From the NCBI GenBank assembly GCA_017546025.1, contig JAFYYS010000022.1:1-64000 (forward strand): a DNA stretch of 64,000 nucleotides, read 5' to 3'. Source of the stretch: Lachnospiraceae bacterium. Lineage in GTDB: Bacteria > Bacillota > Clostridia > Lachnospirales > Lachnospiraceae. The position numbers were made by a program, and so were the translations under genes. The notes under the pieces are model-generated. The model did not search any database. It saw nothing but the letters and a program-made list of their open reading frames with translations, and was not told the origin of the DNA. Positions 29,360-37,528 of this stretch are shown here, one piece after another (the stretch's first letter is position 1; each line of letters opens with the position of its first letter).

Positions 29360-29398
29360 TTGACTCCTGATGAGTCAGCTTGATTAAAGCCTGTTTCA

Positions 29399-29437
29399 GG
29401 CGGCAACGGATGTTCCGTTGCCGCCTTTCTTGCTTTT
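29399..29437 (+). terminator. purD intrinsic terminator
   Basis: Perfect 12-bp stem GGCGGCAACGGA (29399-29410) and TCCGTTGCCGCC (29414-29425) with a 3-nt loop, then TTTCTTGCTTTTT. Confidence 0.9.
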
Positions 29438-30043
29438 TATGTTTGGAAGGTGTTTTTATGCTTGGAAGTTGTTCTTTTCTCCGAAATTACGGACTTGAGA
29501 GGGGAAAAACCATTCCGGTCCGTATTTGGGGGAACAACCGGTAGGATTAAAGGTGGAAAAATACGGCCTCAAAGGCCCAAAAGAGTCTTTAGTCCGTAGA
29601 TTTCTAGACATAAGGAGGAATGGAGGTTTGAAAAGTACGGACTTCAGAACGAAAGAAGCTATTCAGTCCGTATTATTTGCTCTTGGGGGGGTGACGAGGC
29701 GAGAAATAGTACGGACTTCAGAGCAAGTTGTTTCTTTTAGGCCGTAAATCCTTCGGCAGAAGAGCGGGAAAAAGTAAGCGGAGTACGTTCTAATGGAGCA
29801 AACTGAGTTATAGTCCGTAAATGTGCGGACAGTTCCGCGCGTATCAGTACTTTTTTATGACGGATTGGATAGTATTCCTAAAAAGCCTCCCGATTGATGT
29901 GCAACGTGCTGAATTCACACGCCTTCTGCAGCGATTGTTTCTCTGTGAAGTTGGGAAATCTGCTCAAAAAAGCCGGTTCTATTCTACTTGCGTGCATCCT
30001 TCAGGCGCAGATATACTGAATTCATAACACTTCAGGAGGATAT
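29438..30043. other. 606-bp intergenic region with periodic inverted-repeat array
   Basis: No gene is supported. Five inverted-repeat units with a 74-bp period occupy 29488-29819. The rest (29820-30043) is AT-richer and shows no strong feature beyond the AGGAGG RBS of the next gene. Confidence 0.7.
29488..29819. repeat. array of five TACGGACT...AGTCCGTA inverted repeats, period 74 bp
   Basis: Units at 29488-29524, 29562-29598, 29636-29672, 29710-29746 and 29784-29819. Each begins with TACGGACT-like sequence and ends with AGTCCGTA-like sequence, 37 bp long (last 36). Left arms start exactly 74 bp apart. The 21-nt interiors and the 37-nt gaps between units are not conserved, apart from TACGGACTTCAGA shared by units 3 and 4. 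Each unit can form an 8-bp stem. Confidence 0.85.
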
Positions 30044-30862
30044 ATGGATTATTATCGATTGGAAAATAACCGCGAAGAGATCTGCGAATTACTGAAGGAA
30101 AGAAGGAAGCTTCTGAAAGGGTTGTTGCGTGATATGGAAAAGAATTATTGGGAGCACCCCGGCGGAATGATTCGAACCAGTCAGTGTAAGAAGACGAATC
30201 AGTATTATTGGAGAGAAAAAGCCGGTGAAAGATGGAAGTATCTTCCGAAGAAGCAAAGAAAGATTGCGGAGCAAATCGTTAATTCCGAGTATCAGTCGGA
30301 ACTGAAGCAGCAAATCGAAACAGAATTGAAGGAAACGGAACGCTGGCTTCAGAAAGGAATTCCGGGAAGCATGGAAGCTTTATTCGAGCGAATGTCGGAT
30401 GCACGCAGAAATTTGGTTCATCGGATGATTATGTCAGAAGAGGAATTTGTCCAAAGCTTTCTTGCAGAAGAGTATGAGTCATCCCATGTTTTTGAAGAGA
30501 ATAAGCAGTATAAAACAACGCAGGGCGAGTATGTCCGATCCAAGGCTGAGTGGATGATAGCAGAGAGACTGTTTCATTTCGGAATCCCTTATCAGTATGA
30601 GTTCCCAATCGTTTTGAAAGGATACGGAAATGTCAGACCTGATTTCCGCTGCCTGAATGTACGCAGGCGGGAAGTGATTCTGTGGGAGCATCAAGGGAAA
30701 ATGGGAGACGAACTGTATGCAGGCGCAGCAATTCGTAAGATTCAGGCGTATGAGGAAAACGGATTCCTTGCAGGAAAGAATCTCATTCTTACAGAAGAAT
30801 CGTCAGATTCTCCGCTGATTCCGAAGGTTGTAGACAGATGGATCGACAGAATGCTGGTTTGA
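30044..30862 (+). CDS. PD-(D/E)XK nuclease-like protein
   Basis: 272 residues. The C-terminal half carries a nuclease-fold pattern: YVRSKAEWMIAERL (conserved Glu, residues ~167-180), YQYEFPIVL, RPDFRCL (the PD of the active site) and VILWEHQGKM (E-x-Q variant of the ExK motif). The N-terminal ~130 residues are helical and charged. No partner methylase, helicase or toxin/antitoxin gene is adjacent. The start has an excellent AGGAGG 6 nt upstream. The target is unknown; it sits just after the 74-bp inverted-repeat array, so a link with that array is possible but unproven. Confidence 0.7.
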   Translation: MDYYRLENNREEICELLKERRKLLKGLLRDMEKNYWEHPGGMIRTSQCKKTNQYYWREKAGERWKYLPKKQRKIAEQIVNSEYQSELKQQIETELKETERWLQKGIPGSMEALFERMSDARRNLVHRMIMSEEEFVQSFLAEEYESSHVFEENKQYKTTQGEYVRSKAEWMIAERLFHFGIPYQYEFPIVLKGYGNVRPDFRCLNVRRREVILWEHQGKMGDELYAGAAIRKIQAYEENGFLAGKNLILTEESSDSPLIPKVVDRWIDRMLV

Positions 30863-30895
30863 AATGCATTTGGATACTATGCTAAGAGGTAAAGG

Positions 30896-30923
30896 TTGAA
30901 AAAACCACGGAATATGGTACAAT
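30896..30923 (+). promoter_or_regulatory. sigma-A promoter of the pseudouridine synthase gene
   Basis: TTGAAA (30896-30901), 16-nt spacer, TACAAT (30918-30923). Confidence 0.7.
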
Positions 30924-30984
30924 GATTCAGAATAGTGTTTTGATGCAAAGGTTTCCGGACGGAAACAGGAACAGAGGACGGCAG

Positions 30985-31695
30985 ATGGAACAGGAAGGCG
31001 TTAGAATCAATAAGTATCTGAGTGATGCGGGCGTGTGCTCCAGGCGGGAAGCCGACCGGCTGATTGAGGACGGTGCGGTAACGGTGGACGGTGCGGTCGC
31101 GACGCTCGGAACGAGGGTGCTTCCCGGGCAGAAGGTAAAGGTGCGCGGGAAGGAAGCGGCGCTTACGAAGAAGGACGACAAAGTCGTTCTTGCGTTCCAC
31201 AAGCCGCGCGGCGTGGAGTGCACCTCCGACCGCAGCAACCCTGACAATATCATTGATTATATTCACTACGGCAAGCGGATTTACACGGTCGGACGGCTTG
31301 ATAAGAATTCAAGCGGACTGATTCTTCTGACCAACGACGGCGACCTTGCCAACCGGATCGCGAAGGCCGGTGAAGGGCATGAGAAGGAATACCTGGTGCG
31401 CGTCGATAAGCCCGTGACGCCGGAGTTTCTTCAAAGAATGGCGCACGGCGTGCCGGTGCTCGGCAAGAAGACGGCGCCCTGCAAGGTGCAGCAGATCGGG
31501 GAATGCTTCTTCCGGATCGTTTTGATTCAGGGCATGAACCGCCAGATTCGCCGCATGTGCGAGTATCTCGAGTATAAGGTGGTCGCGCTGAAGCGTGTCC
31601 GCGTCATGAATATCCTTCTCGGCGACCTTCCGAGCGGCCAGTACCGCGAAGTGACGCCGAAGGAACTGGCAGAATTAAAGAAGATGCTGGGCTGA
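30985..31695 (+). CDS. rluF: 23S rRNA pseudouridine synthase, RluF-like
   Basis: 236-residue RsuA-family enzyme converting a uridine in 23S rRNA (or tRNA) to pseudouridine. An S4 RNA-binding domain (RINKYLSDAGVCSRREADRLI) is followed by the catalytic motif VGRLDKNSSGLILLTNDGD (Asp near residue 104). QGMNRQIRRMCEYLEYKVVALKRVRVMNI resembles RluF more than RluB. The ATG at 30985 was chosen as it begins the S4 domain. The sequence lacks the long basic C-terminal tail of E. coli RluF. Confidence 0.85.
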   Translation: MEQEGVRINKYLSDAGVCSRREADRLIEDGAVTVDGAVATLGTRVLPGQKVKVRGKEAALTKKDDKVVLAFHKPRGVECTSDRSNPDNIIDYIHYGKRIYTVGRLDKNSSGLILLTNDGDLANRIAKAGEGHEKEYLVRVDKPVTPEFLQRMAHGVPVLGKKTAPCKVQQIGECFFRIVLIQGMNRQIRRMCEYLEYKVVALKRVRVMNILLGDLPSGQYREVTPKELAELKKMLG

Positions 31696-31804
31696 CAGAT
31701 TCTTATGGAAAATGTGACGCCGAAATCTGCATCGAATATTCTTCGATGAAAGTGCGACACTGAACGCCGCAGTAACATAAACACAAAAGCAAAGGACTCC
31801 AATC

Positions 31805-33763
31805 GTGGACAAGAAACAACGCATAATCGAGCTGACCGAGCTGCTTGACAAAGCGGCACGGGTGTATGAGCAGGAAGACCGCGAAATCATGTCGAATTTC
31901 GAATATGACGCGCTCTATGATGAACTGCGCGCACTCGAGGAAGAGACCGGGTTTGCGCTTGCGAACAGCCCGACGCAGCATGCCGGCTATGAAATCCTTT
32001 CGGAGCTTCCGAAGGAACGGCACGAGAGTCCGATGCTTTCTCTTGATAAGACAAAGGACCGCGAGGCGCTTGCAGCGTGGACGGGAGAGCATGAGAGCAT
32101 CCTTTCCTGGAAGATGGACGGCCTGACCGTCGTTCTTACCTACCGTGACGGTGAGCTTTACAAGGCCGTTACGCGCGGCAACGGCGAAATCGGTGAGGTT
32201 ATCACCAACAACGCCCGCGTGTTTAAGAATATCCCGCTGAAAATTGCTTATAAGGGCGAGCTTGTGCTCCGCGGCGAGGCGGTCATCCGCTACAGCGATT
32301 TTGAGCAGATTAACGCGCAGATTGAAAAGGATGAGGACCGCTACAAGAACCCGAGAAACCTTTGCAGCGGTACCGTAAGACAGCTGAATAACCGTATTAC
32401 GGCGGAGCGTAACGTGTATCTGTTCCCATTTGCCTTAATCAGCATGGACGGGGCGGACGGCTTTGCGACGCGCGAGGAGCAGCTTAACTACCTGCGCGAG
32501 CTCGGTTTTGACCCGGTAGAGTATAAGAAAGTCAACAGCAGCAACATGCTTGAGACGATTCAGTGGTTTGCCGACCATGTCGCGACCAATGATTTTCCGT
32601 CGGACGGCCTGGTGCTTACGTATAACGACATCGCTTACGGAAACAGTCTCGGACGCACCGCGAAGTTTCCCCGTAATGCGATTGCCTTCAAATGGAAGGA
32701 TGAGACGCGTCAGACAAAGCTTCTTGAGATTGAGTGGAGCCCGTCGAGAACCGGTCTCATCAACCCCGTCGCCATCTTCGAGCCGGTTGAGCTTGAGGGC
32801 ACGACCGTGAGCCGCGCGAGCGTTCATAACCTGAGCGTGATGGAAGAGCTGCAGCTCGGCATCGGCGACGAAATCACGGTTTACAAAGCCAACATGATCA
32901 TCCCGCAGATTGCGGAGGATCTGACCAAGAGCGGCAATATCGAGATTCCGAAGACCTGCCCCGTATGCGGCGGGCCGACCGAGGTGCGCGCTTTGTTCGA
33001 AGCGAAGGCGCTTTACTGCACGAATCCGAATTGCATGGCCAAGAAAATCAAGCTGTTCAGCCACTTCGTAAGCCGCGACGCGATGAACATCGAAGGGCTT
33101 TCGGAAATGACAATCGAAAAGCTGATCGGACGCGGCTTCATTAAGGAACCGGCCGATCTGTTCCGCATGGATACGCCTGAAATCCGTGAGGAATTCGTAC
33201 AGATGGAAGGCTTCGGGGAGAAATCGTTTGAGAACCTGCTTGCAGCGGCACGCAAAGCGCAGACCGTCAGCATGCCGAAGTTTTTGTACAGTCTCGGAAT
33301 TCCGGGCATCGGCCTTGCCAATGCTAAGCTGATCTGCAAGGCATTCCGTTATGATATGGACGCCATCCGCAATGCCACCGTAGAGAGCCTTACGGAAATC
33401 CAGGGCCTCGGCGATGTGCTCGCGGCAAATGTGACCGCTTACATGGCAGATCCGGAGTACGCCCGAATGCTTAACGACCTTCTCGGAGTAGTGTCTTTCG
33501 AGGCACAGGAGGAGGTCATGGAATCGCCGATTACCGGCAAAACGTTTGTGATTACCGGAGCGGTTTCGCATTTTCCAAACCGGGACGCTGTCAAGGATTA
33601 CATTGAGGAGCGCGGCGGTAAGGTAGCGGGGTCCGTTTCCGCGAAAACCGATTATCTGATTAATAACGACACCGCAAGCGGGTCGAGCAAGAATAAAAAA
33701 GCGAAGGAGCTCGGAATTCCGATCATTTCCGAGGAGGAATTCCTGAAGCTTTGCGAAGCGTAG
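31805..33763 (+). CDS. ligA: NAD-dependent DNA ligase, atypical
   Basis: 652-residue ligase sealing DNA nicks using NAD+. Order: NMN-binding domain Ia, adenylation domain with K103 in SWKMDGL, OB fold, four-Cys zinc finger (CPVCGG...CTNPNC), helix-hairpin-helix repeats, C-terminal BRCT (TGKTFVITGAVSHF). Several usually invariant positions differ: domain Ia has E22 where E. coli has H23 and N31 where it has D32, and the TRGDG motif is TRGNG. It could be a second, accessory LigA. GTG start at 31805. metA follows 12 nt later. Confidence 0.9.
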   Translation: MDKKQRIIELTELLDKAARVYEQEDREIMSNFEYDALYDELRALEEETGFALANSPTQHAGYEILSELPKERHESPMLSLDKTKDREALAAWTGEHESILSWKMDGLTVVLTYRDGELYKAVTRGNGEIGEVITNNARVFKNIPLKIAYKGELVLRGEAVIRYSDFEQINAQIEKDEDRYKNPRNLCSGTVRQLNNRITAERNVYLFPFALISMDGADGFATREEQLNYLRELGFDPVEYKKVNSSNMLETIQWFADHVATNDFPSDGLVLTYNDIAYGNSLGRTAKFPRNAIAFKWKDETRQTKLLEIEWSPSRTGLINPVAIFEPVELEGTTVSRASVHNLSVMEELQLGIGDEITVYKANMIIPQIAEDLTKSGNIEIPKTCPVCGGPTEVRALFEAKALYCTNPNCMAKKIKLFSHFVSRDAMNIEGLSEMTIEKLIGRGFIKEPADLFRMDTPEIREEFVQMEGFGEKSFENLLAAARKAQTVSMPKFLYSLGIPGIGLANAKLICKAFRYDMDAIRNATVESLTEIQGLGDVLAANVTAYMADPEYARMLNDLLGVVSFEAQEEVMESPITGKTFVITGAVSHFPNRDAVKDYIEERGGKVAGSVSAKTDYLINNDTASGSSKNKKAKELGIPIISEEEFLKLCEA

Positions 33764-33775
33764 AAAGGATTTATC

Positions 33776-34696
33776 ATGCCGATCAAAGTACAGAATGACT
33801 TGCCGGCAAGGCAGGTCGTAATCGATGAAAACATATTCGTTATGGATGAAAACCGCGCCATGTCGCAGGACATCCGCCCTTTGAAGATTGCGATTCTCAA
33901 TCTGATGCCTCTTAAGGAGGACACGGAGGTGCATCTTCTTCGGAGCCTTTCCAACACGCCTCTTCAGCTGGACATCACGTTCCTGACCACGGCGACCTAC
34001 GTCGGAAGCAATACCGCGAAGAGCCATCTGGACCAGTTTTACCTGACATTCGACGACGTAAAGGACCAGAAATTCGACGGTCTGATCATCACCGGCGCAC
34101 CGGTTGAGCAGATGGAGTTCGAGGAGGTGCTTTACTGGGACGAGCTCAAGAAAATCATGGATTGGAGCCTGACAAATGTGACGAGCACGATTCACATCTG
34201 CTGGGGCGCCCAGGCAGCTTTATACTACCATTACGGAATCCCGAAGATTCCGCTTCCGGAGAAGATGTTCGGTCTCTTCCGGCATAAGGTGATGAACCGC
34301 CGTGAGCCGTTGGTACGCGGCTTTGACGATGAGTTTTACATGCCGCACAGCCGCCACACGACGGTATCGAGAGACCTGATTGCGGAGCATCCGGAACTTA
34401 CCATCATGGCGGAGTCGCCGGAAGCGGGCGTATTTCTCGTCATGGCGAAGGAAGGCCGTCAGATTTTCGTGATGGGCCATCCCGAGTACGACCGGATTAC
34501 GCTTGATAAGGAATACAAGCGTGACCTCGCAAAGGGGCTTCCGATTGCGATTCCGAAGAACTATTATCCGAACGACGACCCGACGCAGAAGCCTTTACTT
34601 CTGTGGAGAGCGCATGCCAACACGCTTTATACGAACTGGGTCAACTATTATGTATACCAGGCAACGCCTTATGATGTGGAGAGCATCGGAAAGTAG
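33776..34696 (+). CDS. metA: homoserine O-acetyltransferase (MetA family)
   Basis: 306-residue MetA-fold homoserine acyltransferase, first step of methionine synthesis from homoserine. The nucleophile is C142 in ICWGAQAA, with the His/Glu of MGHPEYD. Residue 111 is Glu (GAPVEQMEF), the residue reported to select acetyl-CoA in MetA enzymes, where Gly at the same place favours succinyl-CoA, so O-acetylhomoserine is the predicted product despite the common 'succinyltransferase' label. RBS GAAAGGA lies 6-7 nt upstream. Confidence 0.95.
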   Translation: MPIKVQNDLPARQVVIDENIFVMDENRAMSQDIRPLKIAILNLMPLKEDTEVHLLRSLSNTPLQLDITFLTTATYVGSNTAKSHLDQFYLTFDDVKDQKFDGLIITGAPVEQMEFEEVLYWDELKKIMDWSLTNVTSTIHICWGAQAALYYHYGIPKIPLPEKMFGLFRHKVMNRREPLVRGFDDEFYMPHSRHTTVSRDLIAEHPELTIMAESPEAGVFLVMAKEGRQIFVMGHPEYDRITLDKEYKRDLAKGLPIAIPKNYYPNDDPTQKPLLLWRAHANTLYTNWVNYYVYQATPYDVESIGK

Positions 34697-34716
34697 CATC
34701 CGGTGGGGGAGGGAAA

Positions 34717-36018
34717 ATGAACCGAAAAGTATTTATTCGCATCATTGCAGTATGTTCAATTCTGCTTGTGGCCGAGATTGTACTCCTGCTGGCGGTTTTC
34801 AACAGGAAGCAAAAGAAGAAGGACAGTTCGGGTGGATTGAATTCTGAAAAGCCGGAGGTAACGCAGGCTCCTACGACCGTCATACCGAAGCCGACACAGG
34901 AGGCGGAACGAAAACTGAAAGAGTGGGAAGAACTCACTGCCGATGATCCGGGAATTCAATATGACCCGGATTTTCAGGAGGTATGGCGCGTAACCGGGCA
35001 GAAGTTCTATTCCATGAATGAAATGTTCAAATGGTTCAACCCGGGGGATTTTATGGAAGAGCCGCTCCTGTGGACAAAAAGTGTTGAGCCGGAGAATGTA
35101 GGAAGCACGCAGACCGGTCAGAAGCTTGTGAGTGAGGTTGAGTCCCGTTATGACGTAAACGGATCCCTTGTGTATTACCGCCAGTATTATAACATAGACA
35201 TGTACTCTTGTCCGTCGGTATACGAGATGGAATATGACAGACTCTTTTCGCCGCTTTCGGAAATCGCCTTTGATGCCAGTAGTGATCCGGCCCCGATGTT
35301 TTTCTTCGACTATCGGTATAACAGTGACGGAGACGTAACGCATAAGTTCGTTACGATATCGGAGGACAGGAGTTATTTTGGGGCGGATTGGTACCCGGAG
35401 TACAAGTATTACTATTGGAACGACGGGGAACTCGCGAAATGGGAAGGCTATTCGGCAGACGGGAAACTTGCGGAAGAAGTTGAGGTTACGTATGTCAGGG
35501 ACGCGGCCGGAAGAATTACCGAATATCGGGAAGACAGCGAGATTCGGCACATTCATATGGAATATACATACAACAGCAGCGGCGTATTGACCGCAACCCG
35601 GGAATCTTACCGCTTGTACAGAGAGGATATGATCGGGTGGAGAAACGGTTATGACGCGACCAGGACATATAACGAAGCCGGGGAATTGATCGCGAAGCAT
35701 ACGAAATTGTTTGATATGGACTCCGAGACCAGGACTTCGACTCCGACAGACTGGGAAGAGTATTATTTTCAGGCGTCTGAAGACGAGAAAGGACAGCGTG
35801 TCGCGGATTTCATGGCGTACGACCTGGACGGTTACGCCAAGTATTACGGCGAGTACCATCGCGAATACGTATACGATACCGCGGGAAATGTGATCGAGCG
35901 TCTGACTTATATGGACGGCCTTCTGATCTACCGCGAGGAAATCACTTACGAGTTGGTAAAGGTACCGCTCCGCAACCTGACCCAGGAGGAGCGCATCAAG
36001 CTTCGGATTTATGATTAA
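34717..36018 (+). CDS. YD-like repeat membrane-anchored protein (paralogue)
   Basis: 433 residues, function unknown. An N-terminal anchor (IIAVCSILLVAEIVLLLAVF) is followed by a Thr/Pro-rich linker (VTQAPTTVIPKP) and a YD-like extracytoplasmic region with YEYxxDR, VYDTAGNVIERLTY and YTYNSSGVLTATRESY units. The ending VPLRNLTQEERIKLRIYD parallels the ending of the 26932 gene, so the two are paralogues. RBS GGGGGAGGG. Two hairpins lie just after the stop (36001-36025 and 36047-36064). Confidence 0.75.
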   Translation: MNRKVFIRIIAVCSILLVAEIVLLLAVFNRKQKKKDSSGGLNSEKPEVTQAPTTVIPKPTQEAERKLKEWEELTADDPGIQYDPDFQEVWRVTGQKFYSMNEMFKWFNPGDFMEEPLLWTKSVEPENVGSTQTGQKLVSEVESRYDVNGSLVYYRQYYNIDMYSCPSVYEMEYDRLFSPLSEIAFDASSDPAPMFFFDYRYNSDGDVTHKFVTISEDRSYFGADWYPEYKYYYWNDGELAKWEGYSADGKLAEEVEVTYVRDAAGRITEYREDSEIRHIHMEYTYNSSGVLTATRESYRLYREDMIGWRNGYDATRTYNEAGELIAKHTKLFDMDSETRTSTPTDWEEYYFQASEDEKGQRVADFMAYDLDGYAKYYGEYHREYVYDTAGNVIERLTYMDGLLIYREEITYELVKVPLRNLTQEERIKLRIYD

Positions 36019-36077
36019 TCCGAAGCAACAATGAAGAAAGGATAATCCGGTCGAAAACGACCGGACGATATACGGAA

Positions 36078-36467
36078 ATGACCCTTCAGGAAGCCAGAGA
36101 GTTTTTTGCAAATGATAAGTATGCCACCGAGGCGAGCGGGATTGTGATTGAGGAAGTCGGAGAGAACTATTCAAAGTGCCGTATGCCGATTACCGCAATT
36201 CACAAAAACGCAGTCGGAGGCGTGATGGGCGGAGCGGTTTACACCTTATGCGACTTTGCATTTGCCGTCGCCACAAATACGCCGGAAAGCCACACCGTGA
36301 CGGCTGTCAGCCAGATCAGTTACATGTCGCTTGTAAAAGGGGATGAGCTTTTCGCAACGGCCGAACTCATTAAGGACGGGCGCCGCACCTGCTTTTTCAA
36401 GGTAACCGTAACGGATAACCTCGGGACGCTCGTGGCAATTGCCAACACAACCGGAATGCATGTGTAG
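36078..36467 (+). CDS. PaaI-family hotdog thioesterase
   Basis: 129-residue hotdog-fold acyl-CoA thioesterase-like protein. HKNAVGGVMGGAVYTLCDFAFAVA (residues ~44-67) is the helix region of PaaI-type enzymes, with the catalytic Asp-type residue in CDFAF, and TVTAVSQISYMSLVKGDELFATAELIKDGR is the following strand pair. Substrate is unknown. The start is preceded by a small hairpin CCGGTCG/CGACCGG (36047-36064) rather than a strong RBS. Confidence 0.85.
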   Translation: MTLQEAREFFANDKYATEASGIVIEEVGENYSKCRMPITAIHKNAVGGVMGGAVYTLCDFAFAVATNTPESHTVTAVSQISYMSLVKGDELFATAELIKDGRRTCFFKVTVTDNLGTLVAIANTTGMHV

Positions 36468-36501
36468 GACACGCATCTGACGCATAAAAGGAGGAAGAAT
36501 C

Positions 36502-37221
36502 ATGAGTGAAGAGAACAACGAGCTGTTTCAAAACGCAGAACCCGTGAACACAGTTAACGAAGCACCCGGGGAAGCCGCCCCGAAGAAGAAAAAAGAGAAA
36601 AAGGGAAGCCATCTTTTCACCATTATCCTCATCCTTGTCCTTATCGGAGGCGGGGCATATTACTATTTCTTCATGAGTTATACGCCGGCAATCGTCGTGA
36701 ACGATGTCGAGATCCGCATGAGCATGACCGTTAAGGATCTGGAAGCCAAAGGGCTTTGCCTTTGCGAGCTGAACGGTACGATCATCGATTCGTCAAAGTA
36801 TACCATGCCGGCTGAGACGGTTCAGTATAAAAACTATGAAGTCGGTGTAAAGGACGGCAATTACGCCAAACTGACCGGAGTCACGGTTTATCTGATGAAC
36901 CGAAGCAAGAAGAGTGTGACTTACAGCGAGTGTACCTTCTACACAATGAACTACTGGAACGGGAAACAGAACAGTCAGGTTAAGGTTACCATTGACGGAC
37001 AGGATTTTTATAATGTGAACCGGAAGGAAGCAGCGGAGCTTCTTAAAAAGACAAAGATGCCGATCAAAGCATCCGAAATTGACGGATGGGGAAGCGGATC
37101 CGATGTCAGTGCAAACGGTTCCAGAGATCCGTTCACGGTCAGCGTTACGGAAGAAAGCGACGGGCAGATTCTCTTCTCGTTCAAGAGAAACAACCTCAAG
37201 ATCAAGTTCGATAACAAGTAA
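36502..37221 (+). CDS. hypothetical membrane-anchored protein
   Basis: 239 residues, not recognised. A Lys-rich cytoplasmic N-terminus (PKKKKEKKGS) precedes one transmembrane segment (LFTIILILVLIGGGAYYYFF, residues ~36-55) and an extracytoplasmic domain of about 180 residues rich in beta strands (IVVNDVEIRMSMTVKDLEAKG, VGVKDGNYAKLTGVTVYLMN). The opening 'EIRMSMTVKDLEAKGLCL' resembles a DUF-type domain in other Lachnospiraceae envelope proteins. RBS AGGAGGAAG is strong. It is the last gene before the Mn-riboswitch promoter. Confidence 0.7.
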   Translation: MSEENNELFQNAEPVNTVNEAPGEAAPKKKKEKKGSHLFTIILILVLIGGGAYYYFFMSYTPAIVVNDVEIRMSMTVKDLEAKGLCLCELNGTIIDSSKYTMPAETVQYKNYEVGVKDGNYAKLTGVTVYLMNRSKKSVTYSECTFYTMNYWNGKQNSQVKVTIDGQDFYNVNRKEAAELLKKTKMPIKASEIDGWGSGSDVSANGSRDPFTVSVTEESDGQILFSFKRNNLKIKFDNK

Positions 37222-37232
37222 AAAATCCGCAG

Positions 37233-37261
37233 TTGACTTATGTTAACTGTTGGGTTATAAT
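37233..37261 (+). promoter_or_regulatory. sigma-A promoter of the riboswitch-ABC operon
   Basis: TTGACT (37233-37238), 17-nt spacer, TATAAT (37256-37261). The transcript would begin near 37268, just before the aptamer. Confidence 0.85.
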
Positions 37262-37270
37262 ACAGACAAT

Positions 37271-37434
37271 CTTAGGGGAGTAATCGACGCGGAAACGCGT
37301 GGCAGATCAACATCATGTCGTCCGAAAGGAAGGCTGGTCTGTCTTAATTGATGAGACTTAAGTATGGCATCCGCCGTACTTGTCTCAATGCTTCGATGAT
37401 TCGGGCAGGTACGATACGGTACCTGCTCTTTTTT
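37271..37434 (+). promoter_or_regulatory. yybP-ykoY class manganese riboswitch with terminator platform
   Basis: P1 pairs CTTAGG (37271-37276) with CTTAAG (37357-37362). It encloses GGGGAGTA (37275-37282), a hairpin ACGCG-GAAA-CGCGT (37287-37300), the ATCAACAT block near 37306 inside a GGCAGATCA/TGGTCTGTC stem, and GAGA before the 3' P1 strand. GTACTTGTCTC (37376-37386) can pair either with GAGACTTAAGTA, breaking P1, or with GGGCAGGTAC (37403-37412), the 5' arm of the terminator. That predicts an ON switch: ligand stabilises P1 and frees the antiterminator. The family is a Mn2+ sensor. Confidence 0.7.
37405..37434 (+). terminator. riboswitch-controlled intrinsic terminator
   Basis: GCAGGTAC (37405-37412) pairs with GTACCTGC (37419-37426), a perfect 8-bp stem, followed by TCTTTTTT. 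It lies 95 nt before the ABC ATPase start. Confidence 0.85.
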
Positions 37435-37528
37435 GTGTGTACGGCAGGCAAAGGGCTCCCCGAGAAAGCCCGGCAACCGGCCGAAAGCCCGAAACGGAGC
37501 CGAAAATCTTATCAAAAGGAGCAAGCTT

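Noticed and set aside
29371..29395. CTGATGAG sequence resembling a hammerhead ribozyme core
   Set aside because: The required GAAA segment and the stem arrangement are missing; the TGACTC/GAGTCA inverted repeat explains the similarity.
29526..29747. 73-aa ORF through the inverted-repeat array
   Set aside because: The array period of 74 is not a multiple of three, there is no RBS, and the ORF simply crosses the units.
29488..29819. CRISPR array (37-bp units, 37-bp gaps)
   Set aside because: The sizes are CRISPR-like but neither the units nor the gaps are constant; only the 8-bp arms recur, and no cas genes are present.
29821..30027. 68-aa ORF upstream of the nuclease-like gene
   Set aside because: No RBS, no recognisable domain, and it starts at the last repeat unit.
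32435..34195. 586-aa antisense ORF under ligA and metA
   Set aside because: Mirror image of two well supported genes; codon bias shadow, with no RBS or homology.
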